Made by a program: the position numbers and the translations under genes
The notes under the pieces: model-generated
Told to the model about the DNA's origin: nothing
What the model saw: the letters and a program-made list of their open reading frames with translations, nothing else
Database searches by the model: none
In this document: piece by piece, positions 30,646 to 40,743 of the stretch
Layout: the number at the start of each line of letters is the position of its first letter
How positions within the stretch are numbered: the first letter of the stretch is position 1
Assembly (NCBI GenBank): GCA_003116975.1
Contig: BGKB01000218.1
Span: 59,885 to 123,884 of the forward strand
DNA from: Aurantiochytrium sp. KH105
Taxonomy: Eukaryota > Sar > Bigyra > Thraustochytrida > Thraustochytriidae
Length of the DNA: 64,000 nt
Reading direction: 5' to 3'

Positions 30646-33600
30646 TTAAAAGTCGACCTCTTCCTCGCCGTCATCCTCGTCGCCAAGAACCTTACGCTTC
30701 TTTGCCGCCGGGCCCTCCGGCTCTCCACTATCATCCTTCTTCTCTCCGCCATTCGCGGCGTCCTTGCCGCCAGCATCGTCGTTATCATCATCGTCGTCGT
30801 CATCATCATCATCATCACCGAAAAGTTCCTTCTCGTCATCGTCGTCCTCTTGCTGTTTCTTCTTTGCAAGCTCGGCCGCATCCGTATCGGCATCGGCGCT
30901 CGCGGCAGGAGCAGCGTCCGCAGCATCCGCGTCCGCACCACCCACGCGAAGCCGCTTCTTGCCTGCACGAGGCTTCTTGCCCTTGCTCTTGGTGATGCGC
31001 TTCGACGTCACCTTCTTGCCCTTGCCGTCGAGATTCTTGCGCTTCTTGCTGGACTTCTTCGCGAGCTTCTTGCCATCCGCGCCGCCCGCCTCGTCGTCGG
31101 AAGACTCCGATTCGCTCGATGACGAAGAAGACGAAGAAGACGAAGAAGACGATGACGACGAAGACCCCTCGTTGTCGGACACGGGCGAATTGCCCGCGAG
31201 ATCGTTTGTCGCCTCGGCCTTTTTGCTGCCACGCTTGCGTCCAGCCGCTTTCTTTTGCTGCTTTTGCGCCTGCTCCTCCTCGAACTTGCTCCGAATCTCC
31301 TCCAGCTTGGCAGCCTGCTCACGCAGACGCTCCGCATGCAAACGTTCCTCTTCCTTACGTAGCTCCGCCGCGCGCAATTGCGCCTCGCGCCGCGCCTCCT
31401 CTTGCTGCTTCATGCTCTCCTTGACCGACATGAGCTGTTTCTCTTCGTCCTCCTGACGGCCCTTCTCCAGCATCACGTACTTGCCAGAATTCGTCACAAG
31501 TTTCGCCACGGCCTTGACGCGCGTCTGCGACGAGCGCGCGCGGATCGTGCCGTCGCCCCGTGGCGCGCGATCCTGCACTGGCCGCCGCCACGCCGGGACG
31601 TCGGATCCATCTTCATGCAGGCTTTCCACACCGCCATCTTGCTGGCCCGCATCCTCGTTCCCACCGCCAGCAGCGGCGGCATTCTTCCAGTCCATGGCAA
31701 AGTAAGCCTTGTTCTGCGCCGTGGGCTTGCCGCGACGTGGCGAATGCGGCGGCTGCAGGTACAGCTCCTTTTTCGCACCGTCCTGCTGCTGCTGCTGACC
31801 CCGTGAACCGTCCTCGACACGCTCTCGCGTCAGCGCGAGCCACTTGTGAATATCGTGCGCAAGCTCGAAACCAGAAACCGCACGCAGCACTCGCTGCAGA
31901 GACCGCGTCTTGGTGTCCTCGCACGTTTCCACACCGTGCTCAATCAACAGCTCCGCCATATTGTAGCGCAGAGCGAGATTGCCCGGATCCAGGTACATGG
32001 CCTTCACCAATGCAGACCGCGCATCACTGTACTTGCGCGCACACATGTACGCGTTCGCAAGGTACAGCAACAACTCCGTGTCGTTGTCCAACTTGAAACG
32101 CTTCATGCACTGCTGGTACAGCGAAGCCGCCGTCTCATACCGCCCCTCCTCCACGGCAACGTGCGCCAAATTCACCCACACTGACGAGTTGGCCGCATCG
32201 TCCGGCTCACGAAGCTTTTCGAGCAACGAGCGCGCCTGCTTCACGTGGCCTTGCGACGCAAGGACCACAGCCATGCCATTTGCAGCATACACGCAGTTCG
32301 GATTGCCGTCCAGGATCTTCTCGTACCAGTTCTTTGCAAAGTCAACTCCCTTGCGCCAGCTCGAGGCATTCCGCTGCCGCTGGCTCGCGCCACCCACCTT
32401 GCGCAGGGCATCATTAGCAATCGAAAGCTTGGCATATACATCATATGCGCGCTCAGACTTGGCCTCTTTGCGTTTTAGCTGGTTCAGCTTGTTAAAGGCA
32501 TCTTGTGCCTTGCCATGCTCGCCTCGCTTCGTCAGCAAACGACCCAAGAGCGCGAGCGCGTCCCCCGCTGCCGTCGTCGTCGATGCGGCCGCCTGCTCGT
32601 ACAGCGAAATCGCATCACTCCACCGACCGTGCCGCTCCGCCATCTCGCCACGCCGCAGCAATGGCTCCGACAGGCGCGGCAGCTCCTTGTGAAGCTCGCG
32701 ATACAGCTCGTCAGCGCCGTTGAGATCGCCCGTGCGCTCCAGCACCAACGCAAGGTTCAGACGCAGCGTCACAGAGTCCACCTTGCTCAGCTCGTCCTTG
32801 GACTCTTCGAGACCGTTGCGAAAAGCCACCAGCGCCGCACGCACGTCGCCCAAGGCAAAGTTCAATTCGCCAACGTTGTTAAATACGTAATGCGCGAGCT
32901 GCGGCATGCCACGCGCCGCCTTCTTGTACGCTCGCATCGCGTCCTTGAGGTCCTTGCGCTTTGGGTTATCCACCTTTTGCAATACCCGTGCCTCCTCGAG
33001 CCACGCCTCCCAGTCACCCGGGTCATCCTGCGTCAGCTGCCGCAGCTGCGCAAGCGCCATCTCGCGCCGCTTGCCACGATGATGCAGCCATGCAAGCATC
33101 AGTCGCGTGTCGCGATCGTTGCGGAACTCGGGCTGGCGCAAAATCTCTTCACCCAGCTGGATCGCCTTGTCCGGCGCATCGCGCGCATCGTCATCATCAG
33201 CACCTCGCTCCATCTGCCACACGCGCATTTGCATCTCGCCAAACATGGCCAATGGGTACGACGGTACCATGCTGCGAGCCCGCTTGTAGCACTCGAGTGC
33301 CTCCGAGTACTTGGCCTTTTCCTGGTAGTACCGACCCAAAATGAAGAGCGACTCTGCTCGCACCTCCTTGTCCCCCACGGCAGAGTGGTATGCTGTCTTT
33401 GCCAAGTTGGCCACGCGGTCCTTGGCCTGCGCCCCGCCTCCCTTGCTCGCACTCTGCTTCGCGCCCTTGCCGTCGGCCTGCTCGGTTCCGTTGCCCGCGC
33501 CGCCAGCCTGCTTGCTGCTGTCAGCAGTGCTCTTGCGAAAGAAAAAGTGGTTCGCTAGGTGGTTCAGGGCCGTCGCATTGGTGTGCTGCAGCTCAAAGGC

Positions 33601-34626
33601 GCGCCGGATGCGCTGCATCGCGCGCTGGGAAAGGCTCACATCAAAGCTCTTGCTTTGCGCCTCGCCGAGCTCCAAGACCGCCAGCGCAACCAGAGCGCTC
33701 GTGTCGTCCTCGTCCACCTCAAGCGCCCGAAGAAAACATTCCTTGGCACGCTGCAGCTTTTTCAACTTGTAGTAGCACAGACCCATGTTCACGCGCACCA
33801 CGGAGCCACAGCCTGGGTGGTCCTCGAGCGCCTTGCGGTAGTCCTTGAGCGCAGCCTGGTAACGTTTTTCCTCCCAAGCGACGCCGCCGCGACCCAGCAT
33901 GGCCAGCAGGTGGCGGTTGTCAAGCTCTAGAGCGTCCTCAAAGTGGCCTGCTGCGGCATCGTATTCCTTCCACAGCAACTTGAGCACGCCTCGGATGGCA
34001 AGCGTTGACGCCGTCTCTTGAATGGTACTGGCGCGGACAAGCAGGTCCAGAGCATCTCCATGCTGGCTCTTGCTAGCCGTGCTCTCCATGGTTTTCGGAT
34101 CCGTCGTGACGGAGATCATGAGCGCCGCGCGCGCGTTGAGCAGGTTCACGCGACCCTCGCGATCATGCTCAAATTCGCGCTCCACATCTGGTCCTGTGCC
34201 GATTTCGAGGATGCGGTTGCAGTCCTCCAGCCGGCCCTGCACGTAGTACGCCACTGCCACTGCTAGCCACCGGTGCAGCGCCGCGCGCTCACCGGCCAGC
34301 ACGGGCAGCAGCGCATTCGCTGGCGGCAGGTCGTTCACTGGCACCGTTACCACCTGGTCGGTCTCGTTGCCGTCGGCGTCGCGGACGGGGATCTCTAGCA
34401 CCAGGTCATTGGCGTCGTCGTCCTCGTCGTCCTCTACCGGCCCGCCTGCGGCACCGTCCGTGGCGCGCGCGCCCGCCCTCGCGCCGCCGTTGCTCGCGGT
34501 TGTCGCGCCCGCGGCGGCGTGCTTGCCCTTGGCCGCGGGCCGCCGCACCTCCTCCTCCTCTTCCTCCTCCTCCTCGAGGTCCGAGACCACCGCCTCCTCG
34601 CGTTCGTTGCGCGCGCCGCCGCCCAT
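30646..34626 (-). CDS. CTR9: CTR9, TPR scaffold subunit of the Paf1 complex
   Basis: Protein of 1326 residues. An acidic N-terminus (Glu9 run near residue 20) precedes the CTR9 N-terminal region (DLVLEIPVRD, GERAALHRWLAVAVAYYVQG). A long row of TPR repeats runs to about residue 950; examples are LLAMLGRGGVAWEEKRYQAA, VRVNMGLCYYKLKKLQRAKE and LFILGRYYQEKAKYSEALEC. A coiled-coil stretch rich in Arg/Glu/Gln (SMKQQEEARREAQLRAAELR) follows, then a Lys/Ser/Asp/Glu-rich tail ending EEEVDF. CTR9 is the scaffold of Paf1C on RNA polymerase II and supports elongation, H2B ubiquitination and H3K4/K36 methylation. The length is somewhat above the usual 1100-1200, mostly because of the tail. The Met at 34626 is preferred over 34692 because the extra 22 codons are translated (GTGC)n microsatellite. 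It is divergent from the VPS9-like gene. Confidence 0.92.
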   Translation of the reverse strand: MGGGARNEREEAVVSDLEEEEEEEEEVRRPAAKGKHAAAGATTASNGGARAGARATDGAAGGPVEDDEDDDANDLVLEIPVRDADGNETDQVVTVPVNDLPPANALLPVLAGERAALHRWLAVAVAYYVQGRLEDCNRILEIGTGPDVEREFEHDREGRVNLLNARAALMISVTTDPKTMESTASKSQHGDALDLLVRASTIQETASTLAIRGVLKLLWKEYDAAAGHFEDALELDNRHLLAMLGRGGVAWEEKRYQAALKDYRKALEDHPGCGSVVRVNMGLCYYKLKKLQRAKECFLRALEVDEDDTSALVALAVLELGEAQSKSFDVSLSQRAMQRIRRAFELQHTNATALNHLANHFFFRKSTADSSKQAGGAGNGTEQADGKGAKQSASKGGGAQAKDRVANLAKTAYHSAVGDKEVRAESLFILGRYYQEKAKYSEALECYKRARSMVPSYPLAMFGEMQMRVWQMERGADDDDARDAPDKAIQLGEEILRQPEFRNDRDTRLMLAWLHHRGKRREMALAQLRQLTQDDPGDWEAWLEEARVLQKVDNPKRKDLKDAMRAYKKAARGMPQLAHYVFNNVGELNFALGDVRAALVAFRNGLEESKDELSKVDSVTLRLNLALVLERTGDLNGADELYRELHKELPRLSEPLLRRGEMAERHGRWSDAISLYEQAAASTTTAAGDALALLGRLLTKRGEHGKAQDAFNKLNQLKRKEAKSERAYDVYAKLSIANDALRKVGGASQRQRNASSWRKGVDFAKNWYEKILDGNPNCVYAANGMAVVLASQGHVKQARSLLEKLREPDDAANSSVWVNLAHVAVEEGRYETAASLYQQCMKRFKLDNDTELLLYLANAYMCARKYSDARSALVKAMYLDPGNLALRYNMAELLIEHGVETCEDTKTRSLQRVLRAVSGFELAHDIHKWLALTRERVEDGSRGQQQQQDGAKKELYLQPPHSPRRGKPTAQNKAYFAMDWKNAAAAGGGNEDAGQQDGGVESLHEDGSDVPAWRRPVQDRAPRGDGTIRARSSQTRVKAVAKLVTNSGKYVMLEKGRQEDEEKQLMSVKESMKQQEEARREAQLRAAELRKEEERLHAERLREQAAKLEEIRSKFEEEQAQKQQKKAAGRKRGSKKAEATNDLAGNSPVSDNEGSSSSSSSSSSSSSSSSSESESSDDEAGGADGKKLAKKSSKKRKNLDGKGKKVTSKRITKSKGKKPRAGKKRLRVGGADADAADAAPAASADADTDAAELAKKKQQEDDDDEKELFGDDDDDDDDDDDNDDAGGKDAANGGEKKDDSGEPEGPAAKKRKVLGDEDDGEEEVDF

Positions 34627-34644
34627 CCTGCCGCCCTCGCGCGT

Positions 34645-34675
<31 letters not shown>

Positions 34676-35195
34676 CGCACGCAAGTCCGCACGCCCGCCG
34701 CGCGACGATCCTGCTCTGCTCTACTCTGCTCTGTTTTGCGGCCGCTGGTCGCGCGGGACTAGTCGTAACTAGTTACGGAACTGTAGATTCTGTGAGGTCA
34801 CACGTCAGCCGGGCGTGACGGGCCAAAGAAGAGAGAGAGAGAGAGAGAGAGGCGGGACGAGGAGGGCGAGAGATCGCGATCGCCGCTGCCGCGCGCGGGA
34901 GCTCCTGCGCTGCTGCACTGCGCTGCGCTGCGCTGGGCTCGGCGCGGCGGGGGAGGCGGGCGAGGAGGATACGAGGCCGGACGCGCGACGCGGACTGCAG
35001 GTCGCGCCGTGCGGAGCGAGCCGTCCGGCTTCGTATCTATCTATCCATCGCTCGCATCGACCATTCTTCATCCGCGCCTCGAATCTCCTCCACATCCCTC
35101 CAGCCGTCCAGCCAGCGACCCGCCGTCCAGCCCGGGCGACCTCGCCGCGCGGGAGGGCCCCGAGCGGCTGCCGCCCGCCTCTGCGCCGCGGCGCG
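34627..35195. promoter_or_regulatory. Divergent promoter between CTR9 and the VPS9-like gene
   Basis: 569 bp between two start codons. A composite element lies at 34758-34786: ACTAGT, 4 bp, ACTAGT, 6 bp, ACTGTAG. It includes the perfect 12-bp palindrome GTAACTAGTTAC at 34765-34776. The same order of motifs occurs at 53056-53086 in the TRAPPC2/acyl-CoA dehydrogenase promoter. A (GCAC)n run at about 34648-34676 and a (GA)n run at 34831-34851 lie to either side. Confidence 0.55.
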
Positions 35196-38100
35196 ATGCC
35201 CGCGGAGGCCGCCGAGCCGCGGCCAGAGGCTGCCGCCGCGCAGGATCGCGCGCCCCATGGCGCCGCCGACGCTCAGGACGCAGCCGCGCGCCATGACGTC
35301 ACGCCGCCCGAGCCCGCCTCCGCGCCCGCCCGCGCCGCCGCCGCCGCCGAGCCCCGCGAGCCCGCGGCCCCCGCGCCCGCGCCCGCGCTCTCGGCCCCGA
35401 TGGCGAGCGCGAGCTCGGACCCGGCGACCTCGACCTCGACGGCGACCTCGTCGACGGCGACCTCGTCGACGACGACCTCGACGGCGACCTCGACGGCGAC
35501 GGCGGCGGCGACGGCGACGACGGCGACGAGCAGGGCGGCAGAACCGGAACGAGGGGCGGGAGGCGCTGCGGAGGAGCGGACGCAGCGCGAGCGGACGCCG
35601 GGCGCGGGCCGCGACGAGGAGCACGCCGCGGCCGCAGCGGCGCAGGGCCCAACGGGTCGCGAGCGCGAGCAGCAGCAGGAGAGCGAGGGGAGCAAGAGTA
35701 CAGTGGCGCAGAACCGCGAGGCCGAGGACGCGCGCGCGACGCGGACAGAGGACGCGGACAAGCGTCCTCGCGACGAGCCCGCGCAGAGGAACCGCGAGCC
35801 AGAGGCGGACCCCTCGCCGAGCCCGCGAGAGTCCCGGTCGCAGGAGGAAAAGTCCAAGGAAGTATCCAAGGCGGACGCAGCTCCAACGGTAGAATCTGAC
35901 AGAGGTATCGCGCCCGAGCCCGCCCTTGCTCATCAAGCGCAGCAAGCGCCAAAGGACCCAGGGTTCCTCGACGAAGCCAGTCTTCCGGTCAAGGAAACAT
36001 CAAAGGCTCCCGAGGCCCAAGTGGAAGAAGCAAGTCTTCCGGTCAAGGAAATACCAAAAGCTCCCGAGTCGCAGGTCGAAGCAAACACTTCCTCGAGCGT
36101 CCCTGCGCCAAGTCCTGGTGGAGAGAGCTCTAGAGAACCTCTCAGGCCTCAAGAAGAGCCAAGCGTTCGAGGTTCCTTTGAACCGCACGTTGAGAACAGA
36201 CCCTCACCAGAGTCTCACATTGAAAAAACATCGTCTGCGACGACCGGACCGCTTGAATCTGCTCATCACGAGACACCCTCTTCCAACACTCTTCCACTTG
36301 ACGAACATCGAGCCGAAACTGCGCCATCGCCCGAATCTCACATCGAGAAAGCTAATACGCAACCGACCTCCAATACGCAGCCGACCTCCAACGAGCCCAA
36401 ATCTCCGGTCTCGCCCGAGTCGCTCCTTGAAGAACCTGCTCCTTTGCAATCTGTTGACGACACGAAGCCTGCGGCATCGACGCCAGAGCAAGCGCACAAA
36501 CTTAGCGCTTCCCCCAGCGAGCCCAACTCTACAAGTGCAAAGGTACCCGAGCCGCCATCGGCGGAGAAATCGAGCGACACCTTTGCGGGAGGACGCGAGC
36601 CATCAATCGTTAACGAGTCGTCCGAGGCTCCAGCACAAGCGCCAGAGGGTGTGAGTGCATCGGCAGCAGACGCGGCGGAGTCATTGAGCAATAATCTTGA
36701 ATCTCACGCCGAGATTTCAGAGTCTGCCGCAGCCAAAAGTACTCCAGGCCCGTCTGTCGAAACTTTTGGCCCAGAAGCTTCCATCGACGCAGGAGCAGCT
36801 GGAGTTGGAGCAGCTGGAGTTGGGGCAGGAGCAGCTGGAGCTAGCTCGATAAGTGGACTGCCTGTGCCTCCACCGCCCTCATACGCTTCAATCCGTACGG
36901 CCAAAGAGGAGCAGGAGAGAAACGCGACAACTCCTGAGCTTGATCGACAGCAGCCGATTGACACTGCACCCTCGACAGCGCCCAACGACGCTTCAGTTCA
37001 GCGACCTCCAGAGTTGAAGTCTCCAGTTGTGGATACGACTGAAAATCCGTCAAGTAGCGATCCGGTTGCAGCAAGTAGCGACTCAGTTGCAACAAGTAGC
37101 GAGCTAAAAAGCGGCGATCCGGTTGCAGCAAGTAGCGACCCAAGAAGCGGCGATCCAGTCGCACCAAGTAGCGACCCAGTCGCACCAAGTAGCGAACCGA
37201 TTGCAGCAAGTAGCGATCCAAGAAGCGGCGATCCGGTTGCAGCAAGTAGCGACCCAAGAAGCGGCGATCCAGTTGCAGCAAGCAGCGATCCAAGAAGCGC
37301 CGATCCAGCTGCAGCAAGTAGCGACCCTGCCGCGGCAGAGACTTCTGAAACCAATCAACCGAGTGAAGGAGACGTTGACGAGACCGAGGAAGAAAAGAAG
37401 AGAAAGATGGAGATGGCCTCGCCCCTCGACGATTGGGGAGCCCTCGGCGCAGAATCGCCCAAGAACGCTGAAACTCCCTCACCAATCGATAGCTCGATGG
37501 AGCGCAAGTCCCCCGAGCCGATCGACATGGCATCTGAGATGGGCGCCCAGTACATGTTGGAGGACCCCGTGCCACCACGCAAGACATCGATAGAGACGGA
37601 GACGGCAGCGGCCGAAACCGAGCCCGAGCATGCTGGCGACGAGCCCGCCCCTGTAAAAGACGCTCAAGAACCGGACGGCGCGCACGAAATGCTGGACGAA
37701 TTGCCTCCCGAGTCGCTCTTGCTCCTCCCGGAGAATCCGCCGCGTCTTGTCCAGCTTGACGGAACGCTCATGAATGAGGTCGAGCTTCCTGACGAACAAG
37801 TGAAAAGCCCACTGGCCGAACCGACCTTTCGTGCGCACGATCATATTGATGAGAGTGCTGGACCACGAGGTTCTGATCCACTTTTTGGCATGCTGTCTGC
37901 TGAAGACCACGACGACGCCGACTCCTACGACCACTTTGTCCATAGTGACGAGGACGACGAAGACGAGGACGGCGCCGACAAAGACCAAGGCGCCCAAGAC
38001 GATGGCCGCCATGCCGCATCGTTGCCAAAGATGCCTGTTCGAAAGGAAGCCGCTGTCGCACCAGTTCCTTCAGACCTCCAACACGCAGTCAATGTCGTCA

Positions 38101-40343
38101 CGGCTCGCTCAGCAGCCTTTCAAAAGAAAAAGGAGCAAGAGAGGCAAGAAAAAGCCAACATCGATGAGTCCCTTCTCGAAGAACTTGATGACGAGGACAG
38201 TGACGAGGGTGCTCTTGAAGTTTTTGACGAGGACGTTGATGTCGAGAATAGTGCTGCTGACGAGGTTGAGATTGACTCTGGCAGTAAAGCTATGCTGCCG
38301 AACAATGACGATCAAGATGCCATGAATACCAACAACCACGACGACGATGATCTGGCAGATCTGGATGCCGATTCTGTAGGCCCGACGGGTGAAGAAGACA
38401 GTGCGCAAGCGAAAGAACCCACAGGTGAAAAGGTTGTAGACGACAGCTTTGCAAACGAAAGTCTTGCTCAAGAGTACTGGCTAAAGGAGTCCACGGGCGA
38501 CGAGTTTCGCGACCGCATCGACTCCGTTTGCACGGATCCAGACCCAAACCAAGGCCAACCCAAAGACCCGACCCCTTGCGAAGAAGAGCATGAAGAAGGA
38601 GAAGGCACAGATAGCCAGGGAAGTGGGATCGGCAAAAGCCCCTCCGCTGGCGGTGGTGGCAATGGCGGCGGGGAGCGCGACGTGCTCGAAGAATTTAGTC
38701 TGTGGCTGGGCCTGATCAAGGATCGCTTCCATGGCCCAGCCTCGACTCTGCGCGAAGCCGCCATGAGCGCTGAGTTTGCTTCGCAGCAAACGCCATTCGA
38801 ATTTGACGAGGCCGCAGGGTCGCCAGGCTACAAGGCGTTGGCCAACCCAACGTTTCGCGAGGGTCTCTCGACGGCTGGACGACTGAGCGAGATGCGGCGT
38901 CGCGCAGAAGACATTGCCGTTCGTGCCGCCAATCGACATGCGCTTTTGCAAGACGACAGCAAGTCGCGTATCATGGCTTCGAAAATTGCCTCGTTCGTGC
39001 AGGTCTTGCGCCTCCGCGCTGCCGCTCAGGTCGACGGCCAGGCCGATAACTTTAGCGAGAATGTGGATTCGGAAGAAGACGAGTGTGCGCTCTTTATAGC
39101 GCAAAATGTCGTGCGCACCGGGAGCTGGGAGCCCCTTTTGGTGAGCTATGAACTCGACAGACGCCACCCGGACGAAGCTGCCGACAAGGCAGATCGCGCG
39201 TTCACCGGCGTCTTGGAGCGCCAAAGCAAGGCACGCAGGTCCATCAACGGAGAGCTGGTGCGACAGTACCTGAATGTGGTGCTGCGCGGGCTGCCGGCGT
39301 CTCCGGCGCTGGCTGATATGGTACGACGCATTCCGAGCCAAAATGCTGCGCTCTCGTACACGGGCACTCCCGACTGCGCCTACAAGCTGGGCAAGGCCAC
39401 GGCGCAGTTCAGACGCATCTTTTGTGACATGTACGAGGGACTCTTTATGCCACCATTGCCATCTCCGTCGTCGAATGGGAGACTCACCCGGAATGATGGC
39501 CAGCTGGAGGCCGCAGTGAATGATCTGAGCCAATTTATGTCGCTCCTTGTGCGTGTCATTGGGTGGCAGTATCCGGAACTTCTTACGATCCCGGTGCGCG
39601 AGGTTGTCGGGGACACCTCGAAGGGACGCATGCAGGACTCGCGGCGCGGAGGCTGGATCCCGCGCTCGACCAAGAACCCGCAGCTCGTCGTACGCTCATG
39701 TGTCGAAGACGCTCTGGTGGATCCCTTGCTGGACAACTTGTACCTGGCGTATAATGGCATCTGTGGAGAGAAGGACGCGCGGGTGGGGCAAATGTGTCGT
39801 GAGGTGACCCAAAAGCTCAAGGAAGAAGAGCTCATGGCAGCGTGTGGGGTACCGGCCTTTTACCGTCTCGAATATGCTCATCCCGTGGCGCGACCTGCTG
39901 GCTATCGCCGCAGCCTCGAAGCAGGAGGTCCGTCATCTCCTTACCAGAGCGCGATTGATTTCATGGTGAGCGCGTGGATCACGGCGCGATCTCCCGCGAG
40001 CAAGATTAGCGTCTTGTCGCTTGCGCACCAAGCTATCGTCGACGCCGCCATTCTGCACTACAGTCGCCCGACCGAGACACGCGATGATGACGGCAATGTT
40101 CGAGTGCGGGCGGCTTTCAAGGATCAGCGCAAGCTCATTCCGCGGCGACGTGAAATGCTCGCACTCTTTACACATTGCGTTATTATGTCCCTGCCCCCCA
40201 ATCTCGAGACGCAGAGTCGCTTGCTCTTTGATTTGGGATCGCGTCATGCCGTTGCGCACTCCGAGGTAGCAGCTCACGCGATTGCGATGCTTTGCATGAT
40301 GCCTCGAAGCATCGAAGCGGTCACCGAGGCCGTGGCGTCCTGA
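35196..40343 (+). CDS. Large low-complexity protein with a divergent VPS9-like C-terminal domain
   Basis: Protein of 1715 residues. Residues 1-1160 are disordered: Ala/Pro-rich, then Ser/Thr-rich, then Pro/Ser/Glu-rich with repeats (SLPVKE twice; DPVAASSDPRSG units), then very acidic. A folded region spans about 1165-1715 (from FSLWLGLIKDRFHGPASTL). Its end resembles a VPS9 Rab5-GEF domain. There is an upstream helix like VVRSCVEDALVDPLLDNLYL, then SPASKISVLSLAHQAI, then RRREMLALFTHCVIMSLPPN, which parallels the family's 'P-x-D-K-L', 'D-x-L-P-V-L-I-Y' and 'N/S-PP' order. The catalytic Asp and Tyr of VPS9 are not obvious, so exchange activity is doubtful. If correct it would act in endosomal Rab regulation; otherwise it is an unknown helical domain. 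The Met at 35196 is chosen because the frame upstream to 34815 is low-complexity leader. Convergent with NELF-A. Confidence 0.6.
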   Translation: MPAEAAEPRPEAAAAQDRAPHGAADAQDAAARHDVTPPEPASAPARAAAAAEPREPAAPAPAPALSAPMASASSDPATSTSTATSSTATSSTTTSTATSTATAAATATTATSRAAEPERGAGGAAEERTQRERTPGAGRDEEHAAAAAAQGPTGREREQQQESEGSKSTVAQNREAEDARATRTEDADKRPRDEPAQRNREPEADPSPSPRESRSQEEKSKEVSKADAAPTVESDRGIAPEPALAHQAQQAPKDPGFLDEASLPVKETSKAPEAQVEEASLPVKEIPKAPESQVEANTSSSVPAPSPGGESSREPLRPQEEPSVRGSFEPHVENRPSPESHIEKTSSATTGPLESAHHETPSSNTLPLDEHRAETAPSPESHIEKANTQPTSNTQPTSNEPKSPVSPESLLEEPAPLQSVDDTKPAASTPEQAHKLSASPSEPNSTSAKVPEPPSAEKSSDTFAGGREPSIVNESSEAPAQAPEGVSASAADAAESLSNNLESHAEISESAAAKSTPGPSVETFGPEASIDAGAAGVGAAGVGAGAAGASSISGLPVPPPPSYASIRTAKEEQERNATTPELDRQQPIDTAPSTAPNDASVQRPPELKSPVVDTTENPSSSDPVAASSDSVATSSELKSGDPVAASSDPRSGDPVAPSSDPVAPSSEPIAASSDPRSGDPVAASSDPRSGDPVAASSDPRSADPAAASSDPAAAETSETNQPSEGDVDETEEEKKRKMEMASPLDDWGALGAESPKNAETPSPIDSSMERKSPEPIDMASEMGAQYMLEDPVPPRKTSIETETAAAETEPEHAGDEPAPVKDAQEPDGAHEMLDELPPESLLLLPENPPRLVQLDGTLMNEVELPDEQVKSPLAEPTFRAHDHIDESAGPRGSDPLFGMLSAEDHDDADSYDHFVHSDEDDEDEDGADKDQGAQDDGRHAASLPKMPVRKEAAVAPVPSDLQHAVNVVTARSAAFQKKKEQERQEKANIDESLLEELDDEDSDEGALEVFDEDVDVENSAADEVEIDSGSKAMLPNNDDQDAMNTNNHDDDDLADLDADSVGPTGEEDSAQAKEPTGEKVVDDSFANESLAQEYWLKESTGDEFRDRIDSVCTDPDPNQGQPKDPTPCEEEHEEGEGTDSQGSGIGKSPSAGGGGNGGGERDVLEEFSLWLGLIKDRFHGPASTLREAAMSAEFASQQTPFEFDEAAGSPGYKALANPTFREGLSTAGRLSEMRRRAEDIAVRAANRHALLQDDSKSRIMASKIASFVQVLRLRAAAQVDGQADNFSENVDSEEDECALFIAQNVVRTGSWEPLLVSYELDRRHPDEAADKADRAFTGVLERQSKARRSINGELVRQYLNVVLRGLPASPALADMVRRIPSQNAALSYTGTPDCAYKLGKATAQFRRIFCDMYEGLFMPPLPSPSSNGRLTRNDGQLEAAVNDLSQFMSLLVRVIGWQYPELLTIPVREVVGDTSKGRMQDSRRGGWIPRSTKNPQLVVRSCVEDALVDPLLDNLYLAYNGICGEKDARVGQMCREVTQKLKEEELMAACGVPAFYRLEYAHPVARPAGYRRSLEAGGPSSPYQSAIDFMVSAWITARSPASKISVLSLAHQAIVDAAILHYSRPTETRDDDGNVRVRAAFKDQRKLIPRRREMLALFTHCVIMSLPPNLETQSRLLFDLGSRHAVAHSEVAAHAIAMLCMMPRSIEAVTEAVAS
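37057..37326 (+). repeat. In-frame tandem repeats encoding DPVAASSDPRSG units
   Basis: Units of 24 and 39 bp built from AGCGGCGATCC and GCAGCAAGTAGCGA follow each other about eight times. The DNA copies are almost identical, so the array is young and probably varies in length between strains. Confidence 0.85.
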
Positions 40344-40522
40344 GTCGTTCGAATGCGAGTGGAGTGTGGTCAGTTGGACGGCTGGCTTGCTTGCAGCCTG
40401 AGAGTCTCTCGTGAGTCTCGCAGACAAGTATTCATTCATATCCATGAAAACAATATTCAATGCGTGACAAGATGATTGCACTTTGACGCGCTTGAGATTC
40501 AGAGCGAGCAGATTCTCGCCAC

Positions 40523-40553
<31 letters not shown>

Positions 40554-40743
40554 TAAAAGTAGAGTCTAGAGGGGGGAGGGTGCGCTCGCACCAAGAAAAG
40601 AGAACAACGTTTCATGGCTACGTTACTAATAATCGATTTGTATTGATTCCTTTCAACGTACATCAAGTGACCAACAATGCCCAAAGCTGGGGTCCGAATA
40701 GTCAAAGGAACGAAAGAAACATTCGAGCAAAAGGCCACGCGGC
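40344..40743. other. Shared 3' spacer of convergent genes
   Basis: 400 bp between the stop codons of the VPS9-like gene and NELF-A. It holds a (GA)n run at 40525-40553 and is otherwise unremarkable. Confidence 0.6.
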
